Shown piece by piece: positions 44,213 through 53,667 of a stretch of DNA of 64,000 nucleotides (the stretch's first letter is position 1; every line of letters starts with the position of its first letter). A program made the position numbers and the translations under genes. The notes beneath the pieces were generated by a model, which did not search any database, had not been told where the DNA came from, and saw nothing but the letters and a program-made list of their open reading frames with translations. The DNA is from Candidatus Binatia bacterium (GTDB lineage: Bacteria > Desulfobacterota > Binatia > UBA12015): contig JAQWRY010000001.1 in assembly GCA_029243485.1 (NCBI GenBank), positions 62,001-126,000 on the forward strand. Direction: 5' to 3'.

Positions 44213-45217
44213 TCAGAGCGAGGCGAGGCGGACGATCACATCGTCGACGTCCGCAGCCGACACGTCGAGATGGGTCAGGGCCCGCACACGGGTCGGCCCC
44301 ATCGCGTTCACCAGCACTCCCATTTTGAGAGCCGCTCGAACGAAGGATCCGGCGTCCGCGACCTCGACGAGCACGATGTTCGTCTCGGGCGGCCGCACGA
44401 GCGAGAGGCCGATTCGTTCAAGGCCCTCCCCCAGGCGACGAGCGTTGTCATGGTCGTCGGAGAGACGCTCGACGTGGTTCTCGAGCGCGTACAGTCCGGC
44501 AGCGGCCAGGATCCCCGCCTGGCGCATCCCGCCCCCAAACATCTTCCGGATCCGATGAACCTGCACGATGTGGTCTCGCGTTCCGCAGACGAGCGAGCCG
44601 ACCGGAGCCCCGAGGCCCTTCGACAAACAGAACGAGACCGTGTCGAAGGGTTGAGCCCACTCTGCCACCGAAGGCCGACTCGCGGCTTCCGCGTTGAAGA
44701 GCCGAGCTCCGTCGAGGTGCGCAGAGAGACCGCGCCGACGGGCCACCGAGACCAGGGACGACATCTTCTTGAATGGGAGAATCGTCCCGCCGCCCGCGTT
44801 ATGGGTGACCTCGAGAGACAGAAGGGTCGCCGGGGCGTTGTGCGCATCAACCGGCGGGATCGCGGCCTCGACCTCTCCTTCGGACGGGCCGGCTTCATCG
44901 CCGAGCGTCTTCACCTGCACGCCCGAAAGCGCGGCCGCCGCACCCGACTCGTAGCGCAGCACGTGCGCGCCCTCCGTCGCGAGCACCACGTCGCCATGCC
45001 GGGTCAGGCTTCGAATCGCCACCTGGTTCGCCATCGTTCCAGAGGATACGAAGAGAGCGGCCTCCTTTCCCAGGCGTTCGGCGGCGATGTCCTGAAGTCG
45101 GTTGACCGTCGGATCCTCCCCGTAGACGTCATCGCCGACTTCCGCGTCGGCCATGGCGCGGCGCATTTCAGGGGTCGGACGGGTGACGGTGTCGCTGCGG
45201 AGATCGATCGGTCGCAT
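44213..45217 (-). CDS. ltaE: Low-specificity L-threonine aldolase
   Basis: PLP enzyme cleaving threonine to glycine and acetaldehyde. 334 residues. [19 protein letters not shown] is the characteristic N-terminus; [14 protein letters not shown] follows; the PLP lysine is K200 in [21 protein letters not shown] contains the Asp that contacts the pyridine nitrogen. [22 protein letters not shown] is a family mark. It precedes the 520-residue hydrolase-like gene only in map order: both read leftward, the upstream gene ending 10 bases before this start, so they may form an operon. Confidence 0.94.
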   Translation of the reverse strand: MRPIDLRSDTVTRPTPEMRRAMADAEVGDDVYGEDPTVNRLQDIAAERLGKEAALFVSSGTMANQVAIRSLTRHGDVVLATEGAHVLRYESGAAAALSGVQVKTLGDEAGPSEGEVEAAIPPVDAHNAPATLLSLEVTHNAGGGTILPFKKMSSLVSVARRRGLSAHLDGARLFNAEAASRPSVAEWAQPFDTVSFCLSKGLGAPVGSLVCGTRDHIVQVHRIRKMFGGGMRQAGILAAAGLYALENHVERLSDDHDNARRLGEGLERIGLSLVRPPETNIVLVEVADAGSFVRAALKMGVLVNAMGPTRVRALTHLDVSAADVDDVIVRLASL

Positions 45218-45226
45218 GACGCGTTC

Positions 45227-46789
45227 TTACACCGGGCGACGCCGCTCGTAGAAGCCCGAGCCCGTCCGGTCGTCCCCAGACTGAACATGAACGACACCGA
45301 AGGTCGTGTGAACATACTCCTGCGGCCCGACCGGCCGAAGCAGAGCCGCCTGCGTCCGGACACGCACCGAGAAGCTGTCACCTCCCTCGAACTCCAGCCG
45401 CCAAGCACCCGGGCCAGTCTCACAAACTCGGCCGAGCCGCTCAGTGTCCTCCCGGCTCTGTGCCCCCAGCGTGGAAACGAGCCAAGTCCCGCCTTCTTCC
45501 TCTCCCTCGAGACGAACCGCCGATCCATCGTCGAACGCTCCCAGGATCCGGGTGCCCTGCCTCGCCCCGCCCGGACGCGCCAGCCGAAGGTCCGCGAACG
45601 CCGCACAGGATACCTCGAACACCTCTCCGCCGAGGTCGACGCGGCCTCGGACGTGTCCGAAGCCGTTGTCTCGTCGCTCGAAGGACAGGCGGACCGACGC
45701 CGGCCGGAGCCTGGCTCCGGCCTGCTCCTCTTCGCGTTGAAAGTAGGCCGCTGCATCGTCGGTTTCGAGAAGGTTCCCCTCGAAGAATGCGTCGAACCCC
45801 GATGCCGTCGGCTCGAAATGCAGATCCGGCACACCCAGCACCGGCCCCACCTGCCCGTGGCCGGTGAAGATGCCCATACGCTGACCGCCGGGGAAGAGCT
45901 GCAAGCGCGCTCCGACGTCTTTCCCCGGCAAGTGCATCGCACCGACGATCACCCCGAGCCCCTCACGCCCAGCGCCGGGGTCGAACGCCTGCAAGCCGAG
46001 CGACCGCGGGGACGGGCCATCCGGCGCGACCGCCTTCGCTTCGGATCGGCGCGTCTCTTGCGGCCCGACCGACTCCCCGCGAAAGACCTGCGCTGCACTT
46101 TCGACGAAGTCCTGCCGCAACCGCCCCGGCCACCGTAGAGGAGCGCCCAACTCCAACTGAACGGCGTTCACTCGTCCGGCTTCGACGAACTTTGCCAAGC
46201 CCGGCGCCGGCGACGGCACGGCTGGCCGGTGGCGAAACAGACGCATCACGTTATTCCGATGCGCGGCCGGCCACCGTTCTCCGTACGTCGCCAAAACGCC
46301 GGCCGAGGCGAGCCTCTGCCGGAACGTCTCCAGCGGTCCCGTCACGAACGCCGTTGATCCGGTGAGTCGGTCCGCGTGCGCGTCGGCCTCCTCGGCTCGC
46401 GCGAGAGAGGCACCGATGCCGAGATCGCACCGGGCCTGCCCCACGTGCCAACCGTGAACCAGAAGGATCAACGCAGTCGGGTGCGCGGAGAGGATTCGAG
46501 CGACGTGTTCCTCGATCAATTCGAGAAACCAGGGTGCGCGGTCGACGACATCGCGGACCCGGTTCAAGTCGATCCTGTTGCGATCGCACGAGGGGTTGAC
46601 CAACCGGGACGCCTCGAGCCGAACCGCCAACTCACGCGCAAGGACAGCCGTGTGCAGATCGTTCCCGCGACGCCCGGCGGCGGCGGCGGAGAGGAGATCC
46701 GTCTCCGACAGTCCGCCGTGAGGGGCGATCACAAGCACATTGCTCGGCCCGGCGACGCTTTCAAACCAAGGCGGTGGCGACGACTTCAC
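45227..46789 (-). CDS. Uncharacterised 520-residue protein with N-formylglutamate-amidohydrolase-like N-terminus
   Basis: Start chosen at the GTG at 46789: it removes an unrelated frame running back over the divergent sulfatase gene. Residues about 15-150 look like a zinc-dependent formylglutamate-deformylase-type fold: NVLVIAPHGGLSETD, then GNDLHTAVLARELAVRL and RIDLNRVRDVVD, then LILLVHGWHV. Metal-binding residues would be the His of APHGG, the D/H of GNDLHT and later His. The remaining ~350 residues are Arg/Glu-rich with beta strands (LRPASVRLSFERRDNGFGHV) and no recognised domain. Operon partner: threonine aldolase. No signal peptide. Function unknown; an amidohydrolase of a small or glutamyl substrate is a guess. 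Confidence 0.6.
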   Translation of the reverse strand: MKSSPPPWFESVAGPSNVLVIAPHGGLSETDLLSAAAAGRRGNDLHTAVLARELAVRLEASRLVNPSCDRNRIDLNRVRDVVDRAPWFLELIEEHVARILSAHPTALILLVHGWHVGQARCDLGIGASLARAEEADAHADRLTGSTAFVTGPLETFRQRLASAGVLATYGERWPAAHRNNVMRLFRHRPAVPSPAPGLAKFVEAGRVNAVQLELGAPLRWPGRLRQDFVESAAQVFRGESVGPQETRRSEAKAVAPDGPSPRSLGLQAFDPGAGREGLGVIVGAMHLPGKDVGARLQLFPGGQRMGIFTGHGQVGPVLGVPDLHFEPTASGFDAFFEGNLLETDDAAAYFQREEEQAGARLRPASVRLSFERRDNGFGHVRGRVDLGGEVFEVSCAAFADLRLARPGGARQGTRILGAFDDGSAVRLEGEEEGGTWLVSTLGAQSREDTERLGRVCETGPGAWRLEFEGGDSFSVRVRTQAALLRPVGPQEYVHTTFGVVHVQSGDDRTGSGFYERRRPV

Positions 46790-46871
46790 TCTCTGGTCTA
46801 TATGGTGCGGGAGGGCTCGGGGAAAATGACTGGTTTGCCGAGTGCCGGCGGCGTGGATACGTTGATGGGCT

Positions 46872-48998
46872 GTGTCCACCGCCACCCACCCCAAGGCCCC
46901 ACGAGGGCTCGCCCTCGCTGCCACCGTCTTCGTCCTCCTAGGATTGGGCGCCTGCACGGAGGCGCCGTCGCCCGCGGCCGCTCCGTCCACTGAGATCGAT
47001 CGCGTCGTCCGGCGACTCGAGGCCGCCGCTTTCCCGGGAACCCCAACGCCGCTCCACGGACCGGTCGCCCAGATCGGCGACGAGGCACGGCCTGTCGTCC
47101 TCGCTCCCGAAGAGATCCTCGTCGCCGAGGCCTTCGGCGTGGTTCCGAAGGACGGGCGAGCCGAGGTCGAGATCGAGCTCCGGCCCGAAGTCGCCGAACT
47201 CTCCGACACCGACTTCATCCTGACCGCACAGGAACTGCCGTTCACCCAGGCGCTCGCCGAAGAGGTGATGGCGAAGATTGCCCGAGAGAACTTCTCGCTT
47301 CGCCGCGATCGCGGCTGGCGCCTGCGCCGCAGCGAGGACCGCACGGCCGCGACGCTCGATCTCGACCACGACACCAACGAAGAAACGTCCGTGCAGCTCA
47401 ATCTCCATCTGACCGCACTGCTACCAGTCCCCGAACTCCTCGAAAGCGACTCGTTCGACGTACCGCCAGGCGCGCGGATGCGCTTCGGGTTCGGCCTCAC
47501 GGGATCGGCGAAAATACGGGGTGGCAAGGCGGTCGAGTTCGTCGCCACTCTTCTCTGTGACGGCATGCAGGCAAAGGAACTCGTCCGCAGAAGCGTCTCG
47601 CTCAGCGTCGACTCGGCGGCCACGTGGCAGGACGCGGACGTGGCACTCGAAGCGCCCGGCAGGGCGTGTCGGCTTCGTCTCGAGAATCGTGCGGACGGAG
47701 AGCCGCCGCGCGGTGCCGTGTGGGCCGTCCCTCAAATCCTGATCTCAACGAAGGTCGCGCCCGCCGAGGACACGAACCTGATCCTCATTTCGCTGGACAC
47801 GCTGCGCTCCGATCACCTCTCCGGGCTCGGCTACGGACGCGACACCTCGCCGATCATCGACGCCGAACTCATCGCCAAGGGCACGACGTTCACCGACACG
47901 AGCTCGACGTTCCCACAGACCGACATCTCACATCTCAGCATCTTCACCGGGCTGTATCCCAGCGCCCAGCCCAAACGAGGCCGCGTATCTCCGTCGGACC
48001 GAGTGGTTCTCCTCGCTGAGCTACTACAGAAGGCCGGACTCGAGACCGCTGCGTATACCGAGGATGCTCTCGTGTCGGGCGCCTTCGGCTTCTGGTTCGG
48101 GTTCGACCAGTTCACCGAACGCTCCTTCGCGCACGCGGACCGCGGCCGCCGGACCATCGAAGACGGAATCCGCTACCTCGAAGAAAACCGCGGTTCCCGC
48201 TTCTTCCTCTTTTTGCACACCTACAAGACCCACGATCCGTACGTACCCGGCCCCGACTACGAGGCGCTCTGGAGCGACGACGCCGCGTGGAGCGACGGGG
48301 GGCCGGCCCCTTGGGTTCCAGAGAAGCACCGCGAGATCCTCGACCGCTACGATCGGACGATTCGCGAGGCGGATGACCTCGTCGGACGCGTCCTCGACGC
48401 GCTCGAACGCTTCGGGCTCCAAGAGCGCACCTTCGTAATCGTCACGTCGGACCACGGAGAGGCCTTCGGAGAGCACGGCATCGCCGGCCACGGATTCACG
48501 CCCCACCAGGAGGCGCTCGACGTCCCCCTCATTCTCCGCGGCCCCGGCATCCCCGCCGGGAAGCGCATCGACACACCCGTCAGTATCGCGGACCTCACGC
48601 CGACTCTTCTCGACCTGCTCTCCGCGCCGCAGACCAACCAGGCACAGGGGCTGAGCCTCGTCCCCGCGCTCGACGGCGAGTCGCTCGATGCAGGGCGGCC
48701 ACTGTTCTTCTCATGGCTACGACCGAACGCCTACGGCGTGCGCACGAAGAACCGGAAGTACCACCGTACGAAGCAGGGACACGAGCAGTTCGACCTAGCC
48801 GCCGATCCGTTCGAGTGGAAGCCCGACCGCAGCGAAGACGCTCGCACGACCGGCGAGAAGCTCCTCGCGGCACACGAAGAGGAAAACGCCCGCCTCCGCA
48901 AAGCGCTTGGCCCGGCCCAGAATGACGACGGTCCACGCAGTGCGCCCGCGATCGACGAACGCCTCGAGAAGTCCCTCGAAGCGCTCGGCTACCTCTAG
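46872..48998 (+). CDS. Sulfatase-superfamily lipoprotein
   Basis: 708 residues, GTG start. Signal with a lipobox (LGLGAC, Cys28). Residues 45-290 have no recognised domain. The 300-708 part is a sulfatase/alkaline-phosphatase fold: LILISLDTLRSDHLSGLGYG with metal-binding D309; STFPQTDISHLSIFTGLYPS, where T350 sits in the position of the sulfatase Cys/Ser; HTYKTHDPY; VIVTSDHGEAFGEHG. As in the fusion at 26482 the canonical C-x-P-x-R is absent, so formylglycine-dependent sulfate hydrolysis is not supported; a Thr nucleophile would suit a phosphotransferase or phosphodiesterase. It ends LEALGYL, like the fusion. Confidence 0.85.
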   Translation: MSTATHPKAPRGLALAATVFVLLGLGACTEAPSPAAAPSTEIDRVVRRLEAAAFPGTPTPLHGPVAQIGDEARPVVLAPEEILVAEAFGVVPKDGRAEVEIELRPEVAELSDTDFILTAQELPFTQALAEEVMAKIARENFSLRRDRGWRLRRSEDRTAATLDLDHDTNEETSVQLNLHLTALLPVPELLESDSFDVPPGARMRFGFGLTGSAKIRGGKAVEFVATLLCDGMQAKELVRRSVSLSVDSAATWQDADVALEAPGRACRLRLENRADGEPPRGAVWAVPQILISTKVAPAEDTNLILISLDTLRSDHLSGLGYGRDTSPIIDAELIAKGTTFTDTSSTFPQTDISHLSIFTGLYPSAQPKRGRVSPSDRVVLLAELLQKAGLETAAYTEDALVSGAFGFWFGFDQFTERSFAHADRGRRTIEDGIRYLEENRGSRFFLFLHTYKTHDPYVPGPDYEALWSDDAAWSDGGPAPWVPEKHREILDRYDRTIREADDLVGRVLDALERFGLQERTFVIVTSDHGEAFGEHGIAGHGFTPHQEALDVPLILRGPGIPAGKRIDTPVSIADLTPTLLDLLSAPQTNQAQGLSLVPALDGESLDAGRPLFFSWLRPNAYGVRTKNRKYHRTKQGHEQFDLAADPFEWKPDRSEDARTTGEKLLAAHEEENARLRKALGPAQNDDGPRSAPAIDERLEKSLEALGYL

Positions 48999-49076
48999 CC
49001 CCGATACTACAATGAGTTCCGGCGCGAGCCGACGGCGGTCTGCGCCGGGGCTCCTCGTCGAACTGCGGCCAGCGTC

Positions 49077-50255
49077 CTACCGCCGCGGGCGGAACAGCGC
49101 GAAAGCGCTCGTATACCCGTGGAGGAAAGTCTTGCCCTGCACCGGGCCGATCTCGCCGTTGCAGAAGAAGCCGGCGATCGGCACCGCGCCCAGATGCTCG
49201 CGCAGTCGATCGCTGTCGTGATTGGGTTCGCCGTAGAGCCCGGCGCCGCGACCCAGGCACGAGAACAGGATCGCTCCTTCCGCGCCGGTAGGCGCATGGG
49301 CCACGTGGCGCTGCAATCGCAGGTTGAGGTCGTCGGCGGAGGTCCGGGAGTCGCGGAGATGGAACTGCACGACCATCGGCTCCTGCAGGAGCGCGCCGAC
49401 GACCAGAGCGCCGCTCTCTTCCTCAGAACCCAGGAGGTTTCGAATCAGGAAGTCCCCCTGCTGATACTCCGCCTGCGCCTCCTTCATCTCGATGCCGAGG
49501 AAGAGCGAGCCGCGGGCCAGGTTCTGATCCTCCGGCGACAGGCTCCGATACAGCTCCTGCAGCACCTGCAGAGCCGACCGACCATCGATCTCGTAGAGCA
49601 GGTTCTCACGGGCCCGTGTGACGAACATCGGCGCGCCGACCGGACGGCAGCCTTGGGCGACGACGGTATCCACCTCGATCGCCCCGGAAAGGGCGACGCC
49701 GACGACCCCTTCGCGATGCACGTCGCTGCCGACATACAGAGCGTTGTCACCGGGCGCGCTTCCGCTGCTCGCCACACCACCGACCTTCCGCCCCCCGGGG
49801 AACGCTCGGTCGAGGCCGCAGATCAGCGGCTCGACATCGAAGGAGAACGGGTCGGAGAGGATCAGAAAGTGCGGCGTCGCGTCTTCTCCGCCGAATCGCT
49901 TCCGCCACACGTCCGCCGCCGACTCGGGATCCGGCAGATCACCCATCTCGTAGTGGAACGGACGCAGGGTCACGCCGGGGAGGATCGCCGCCGCCAACGA
50001 CACGGCCGGCCCATGCTCGACTTCCTGCCCCCCCCCGATCACGCTGCGCGCGGTGCAACCCACCACGAGCCCCGACCCGAACTCGCTCCCGACCAGCGCC
50101 GACGCCTCGCGGAAGTTCTCCCCGTGATGCTCCGACAGGAAGAGCAGAATCAGATTCGGCTCTGCGTCGCCGAGGTCTGCCCGCAGGCAGGACGCTGCCT
50201 CGCGAATGGCCGCCACGAGGTCGGGCAACTGCGACAATGCCGAACACCACTTCAT
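49077..50255 (-). CDS. FIST-domain sensory protein
   Basis: 392 residues covering FIST N (about 30-240) and FIST C (about 245-385). Marks: LILLFLSEHHGENFREASALV, VVGCTARSVIGGGQEVEHGPAV, GGVASSGSAPGDNALYVG, CLGRGAGLYGEPNHDS and PIAGFFCNGEIGPV. FIST domains are thought to bind small ligands such as amino acids and are often joined to signalling domains; here the protein is stand-alone, with no effector domain. It is four bases after the NTF2-like gene, so both are probably co-transcribed. Confidence 0.9.
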   Translation of the reverse strand: MKWCSALSQLPDLVAAIREAASCLRADLGDAEPNLILLFLSEHHGENFREASALVGSEFGSGLVVGCTARSVIGGGQEVEHGPAVSLAAAILPGVTLRPFHYEMGDLPDPESAADVWRKRFGGEDATPHFLILSDPFSFDVEPLICGLDRAFPGGRKVGGVASSGSAPGDNALYVGSDVHREGVVGVALSGAIEVDTVVAQGCRPVGAPMFVTRARENLLYEIDGRSALQVLQELYRSLSPEDQNLARGSLFLGIEMKEAQAEYQQGDFLIRNLLGSEEESGALVVGALLQEPMVVQFHLRDSRTSADDLNLRLQRHVAHAPTGAEGAILFSCLGRGAGLYGEPNHDSDRLREHLGAVPIAGFFCNGEIGPVQGKTFLHGYTSAFALFRPRR

Positions 50256-50258
50256 GGA

Positions 50259-50696
50259 TCAGTTCAGCAATCCGGCCGGCGGCTCGTCGTCATCATCGTC
50301 ATCATCGTCATCATCGTCGTCGAACCCGAACGCGGCGGCGATCGGACCGGCCTGGTGATGAACGAGCTTCCAACCTCCCAGCTCACGAACCAACACGTTG
50401 GTTGCCATGAGCTGTCCGTCGGCAAGGGTCTCGATGCACATCACCAGTGCGGTCTCGCCGAGCAGGTGAACGACTTCGCGCGAACTCACGACGTCCGGCG
50501 CAGCGGGGCCCTGGAGAATCGAACGCCAGCTCTCCAGCACCGCATCGCGGCCAACCAGGAGAGTCCAGCCGGGATGAATGCAACTGACGGCCTCGTCTCG
50601 GGCCCACACGTCGTCCATGGCGTCCATGTCGCGATCCGCGAAGGCCTCACAGAACGCCGCGTGCGCTTCCAAAACCTGTTCCTCGTCGCTTGCCAT
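50259..50696 (-). CDS. SnoaL/NTF2-like small protein with a poly-aspartate tail
   Basis: About 145 residues of the nuclear-transport-factor-2/DUF4440 fold: VLEAHAAFCEAFADRDMDAM, WARDEAVSCIHPGWTLLVGR, then LVMCIETL and LVRELGGWKLVHHQAGP. Members bind or turn over small ligands. Unusually it ends with twelve aspartates followed by EPPAGLLN. The start is ambiguous: the ATG at 50696 is preceded directly by coding-like sequence, and a GTG at 50735 would add 13 residues. Precedes the FIST gene by four bases. Confidence 0.82.
   Translation of the reverse strand: MASDEEQVLEAHAAFCEAFADRDMDAMDDVWARDEAVSCIHPGWTLLVGRDAVLESWRSILQGPAAPDVVSSREVVHLLGETALVMCIETLADGQLMATNVLVRELGGWKLVHHQAGPIAAAFGFDDDDDDDDDDDDEPPAGLLN
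50286..50321 (-). repeat. GAY codon run encoding 12 Asp
   Basis: Thirty-six bases of mixed GAT and GAC codons at the 3' end of the NTF2-like gene. The tract is a triplet repeat read in frame, so length change by slippage would add or remove Asp without breaking the frame. Confidence 0.9.
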
Positions 50697-50779
50697 CTCT
50701 TTCGTCGACGCCTCGTCGCGAAAGGAGCTTAGCACCGAGAACGCCCGACGCAGCCCCGAAACCCCCCGGCGAAACGAAA

Positions 50780-50807
50780 AACGGGGCCCCCTGGAGGGCC
50801 CCGTTTC
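50780..50807 (-). terminator. Intrinsic terminator for dsbA-like gene
   Basis: Eleven-base-pair stem (AAACGGGGCCC / GGGCCCCGTTT) with a six-base loop. Read on the minus strand it is followed by GTTTTTCGTTT, a U-rich run. It lies 28 bases beyond the stop of the DsbA-family gene at 50835, ending its transcript. This is the clearest terminator in the window. Confidence 0.75.
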
Positions 50808-50834
50808 GTCTACGGCGGATCCGGAAGAATCGGA

Positions 50835-51692
50835 TCACTTCGCCGACGCGAGCTCGTCGTCGATGATCGCTTTGAACTTCGCGGCGGGCTGCGCGCCCTT
50901 CACAAGCCGGCCGTTCACGACGAACGAGGGCGTCCCGGTGATCCCGAGGCTCGCCGCCTCGGCCTTCTGGGCGCGGACGGCCGCGACCGTCTCTTTGTTG
51001 TCGTAGCAAGTGTCGTACTTGGCCTTGTCGACGCCGGCTCCGGCGAACTCCATCGCCTTCGCCTTCACGTTCTGGAGGTTGACGGCCTTCTGCTGCTTGA
51101 ACATCTGCTCGTAGACGAGCCAGGCGCCCTCAGGGCTCTGTTGGCGAATGCACTCCATGGCAACCGCACCGGGCTCGGCCCAGTTATGGAAGGGAAGCGG
51201 GAGGTGCTTGTACGCGAAGCGGATCTTGCCCTCGTAGGCCGGAAGGACCTCCTCCTCGATGATCTTGTAGCCCTTCGCGCAGAAGGGACACTGGAAGTCC
51301 GAGTACTCTACGATCGTGACGGGCGCGTCGGCCGGCCCCTTCCAATCGACGTCTGTCTGGCTGATCTTGTCCATCACGGCCTTCGCCGGATCGATCGTGA
51401 TGTCCTCCGCATCCGCGAACACCACGTAACGGCCGTCGGCGGAGCTCGTGAACCTCACCTTCTTGTCGCGAGGAGCCTTGCCCACAAAGAGCGTTCCCTG
51501 CTTCGCGCCGGCGATCGGCGAGTCCGTCACCCCGCCCACGGACACCGGGATCGACGGGGAGAGCTGCGCCTTCTTCCGGTAGTACTTGATCAAAGCGTCG
51601 GAGTCGGCGCCCTGCGCGAGGGCAGCGCCGGCACCGAAGAGCCCGAGCACTGCGAGGGCACTCACGGCCAAGGCGAATCGTCGAATCTGCAT
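50835..51692 (-). CDS. DsbA-family thiol:disulfide interchange protein
   Basis: 285 residues. Signal peptide to about residue 26 (ending ALA), preceded by a strong AGGAGG ribosome-binding site. The C-terminal thioredoxin-fold domain has the active site in SDFQCPFCAKG and a cis-proline in ITGTPSFVVNG. An N-terminal ~90-residue region has SIPVSVGGVTDSPIAGAK and looks like a linker or dimerisation region of DsbC/G-type enzymes, but similarity is not certain. It oxidises or isomerises disulfides in the periplasm; a partner DsbB is not in the window. Confidence 0.9.
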   Translation of the reverse strand: MQIRRFALAVSALAVLGLFGAGAALAQGADSDALIKYYRKKAQLSPSIPVSVGGVTDSPIAGAKQGTLFVGKAPRDKKVRFTSSADGRYVVFADAEDITIDPAKAVMDKISQTDVDWKGPADAPVTIVEYSDFQCPFCAKGYKIIEEEVLPAYEGKIRFAYKHLPLPFHNWAEPGAVAMECIRQQSPEGAWLVYEQMFKQQKAVNLQNVKAKAMEFAGAGVDKAKYDTCYDNKETVAAVRAQKAEAASLGITGTPSFVVNGRLVKGAQPAAKFKAIIDDELASAK

Positions 51693-51895
51693 GAAAGAAC
51701 CTCCTGTGGGCTTACTCGAGGGGATCCGACCAAGCTGCCGGTTGGTCCGAGCGGCGTCAACCCTGTTTGGGCGACGCGGCAGGCGCCCGACTCCAAGCTT
51801 CCCTTGCCCGCGAAATGCTCGTATCCCTCTACTTGGGGCGCCCCCACCGTGAGGCAGGGCCGCCTCGACTCACCCTTTTGCCCGGAGGCACCGCG

Positions 51896-53617
51896 ATGGA
51901 CCGCCAGTTCTTCCACAATGACATTCGCCTTTTTCTCGAACGCCGCGTCGACTGGAAACGCTACCACCAGCTGCGCCGGCCCGGCCCGGTGAACCTCGAG
52001 GAAGAGCTCGACACGTATCGCTCCATCCTCGGCAGCACCGGGCAGATCTGCGAAGACATCGAGGCCGAATCTCGCGACCACTGGCACGAAGAAGTCCGCC
52101 TCGAGGACGGTGACGTCATCGTCCCCGCGCACATCGAAAGCGGTTACCAAAAGCTCCGCGAGGCCGGCCTCGTATGCGTCATGCTCGATCCGAAGTACGG
52201 CGGCTTCGGACTCCCCACGCTGCTCAACGTCGCCTACCTCGAGATGCTGTCTCGTGCCGACACGAGCCTGATGACCATCCTCGGACTGCAGGCCGGTGCG
52301 GCAAACGATATCCAGAAGTACGGCAGCGACGAGCTCAAAGAGCAATACCTCCCACGCTTCACCTCCGGCGAAGTCCAGGGCTGCATGGACCTCACCGAAC
52401 CCGGCGCCGGCTCCGATCTCGGCGGAATCAGCACGCGCGTCACAGAAGAGGACGGCAAGTTCTTCATCGACGGCGGGAAGATCTTCATCACCAACGGCGG
52501 CGCCGAGATCCACCTCGTTCTCGCACGAGATAGTGCGTCGTACGACGAGTCCAAAGGGACGACCAACGGCCTCAACCTGATGCTGTGTCCCCGCACGCTG
52601 CCCGACGGCTCGAGGAACGGCGTGTCGGTTTCCCGCATCGAATCCAAGATGGGACTACACGGCTCTCCAACTTGCGCCGTCGACTTCGACCACGCCGAAG
52701 GGTATCTCCTCGGCGAGCGGGGCAACGGCTTCCGCGCCATGCTCGACCTGATGAACGCCGCGCGGATCGGTGTCTCGGCGCAAGGCATCGGGATCGCCGA
52801 AGCCGCCTACCGCGAGGCGCGCACTTACGCCGGAGAGCGAATCCAGTTCGGCGCACCGATCATCGAGCAACCGTTGGTGAAATCGATGCTCACCCTCATG
52901 GCACTCGAGATCCAAGCCGCCCGCACGCTCCTCTACCACACGGCCACCTTGGTCGATCAGACCGAGGCCCTCGAGACCTATCTCGCGAGTGACCGCGACG
53001 AGCCCGAGTTCGACCGCATCGAGCTCCAGGCGGAGCTCGAGCGAAACCACCAACTCGTCCGCTTCTTCACGCCGCTGTGCAAGTACTACGCGACCGAAGT
53101 CGCCAACCAAGTCACCCGCTCGGCGATCCAGGTCCACGGTGGGATCGGCTACATGGCCGAGTCGGTCGTCGGCCACTGCCATTCCGACTCGATCATCACG
53201 ACGATCTACGAGGGCACATCCGAGATCCAGGCGAGCTTCGCCCTGCGCGAGATGGCCAAGGGAGCTCTATTCACGGCGCTGGATCAGCTGCGCGTCGGCC
53301 TCGACACACTGGCAGCGGACTTCCCGGAGCCGGCAGAACAGCTCCGGAACGCCATCGACCTCCTCACCGACACGCTTCCCAGCTTGATGGAGGACGTGAA
53401 CTACGCCCTCCTCAATGCAAAGCGCGTTTCCGACATGGTAATCTCGGTCGTCGTCGGAGGCGAGCTCCTGCAACAGTGCAAGGACGAGCCGACCCGAATC
53501 GAGTTGGCGTCGGCGTACATCAACCGCACGACGCTCGAGCTCGAGATGCATGCCAAACGGATCAAGAGCGGAGACGCGAGCCGGCTGCTGCGCTACGACA
53601 AGATTCTGAGCGTCTGA
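51896..53617 (+). CDS. Acyl-CoA dehydrogenase, DmdC/AidB-like
   Basis: 573 residues from the ATG at 51896 with a GGAGG site ahead. It is longer than typical acyl-CoA dehydrogenases (about 380), and its N-terminus (RQFFHNDIRLFLERRVDWKRY) and extra C-terminal domain place it with the 3-methylmercaptopropionyl-CoA dehydrogenase (DmdC) / FadE-type group. LTEPGAGSDLGGISTR binds FAD; RIQFGAPII is next; VHGGIGYMAESVVGHCHSD and TIYEGTSEIQASF give the late FAD/catalytic motifs. Substrate could be a medium- or branched-chain acyl-CoA. No DMSP-related gene is adjacent. Confidence 0.88.
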   Translation: MDRQFFHNDIRLFLERRVDWKRYHQLRRPGPVNLEEELDTYRSILGSTGQICEDIEAESRDHWHEEVRLEDGDVIVPAHIESGYQKLREAGLVCVMLDPKYGGFGLPTLLNVAYLEMLSRADTSLMTILGLQAGAANDIQKYGSDELKEQYLPRFTSGEVQGCMDLTEPGAGSDLGGISTRVTEEDGKFFIDGGKIFITNGGAEIHLVLARDSASYDESKGTTNGLNLMLCPRTLPDGSRNGVSVSRIESKMGLHGSPTCAVDFDHAEGYLLGERGNGFRAMLDLMNAARIGVSAQGIGIAEAAYREARTYAGERIQFGAPIIEQPLVKSMLTLMALEIQAARTLLYHTATLVDQTEALETYLASDRDEPEFDRIELQAELERNHQLVRFFTPLCKYYATEVANQVTRSAIQVHGGIGYMAESVVGHCHSDSIITTIYEGTSEIQASFALREMAKGALFTALDQLRVGLDTLAADFPEPAEQLRNAIDLLTDTLPSLMEDVNYALLNAKRVSDMVISVVVGGELLQQCKDEPTRIELASAYINRTTLELEMHAKRIKSGDASRLLRYDKILSV

Positions 53618-53667
53618 CGCACCCCCGACTGCGTGCAACTCGCCCAGCCAATGGGTAGCAACTGCCG

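Noticed and set aside
44270-46138. 622-codon plus-strand frame
   Set aside because: Antisense to ltaE and the 520-residue gene, both supported by motifs and starts.
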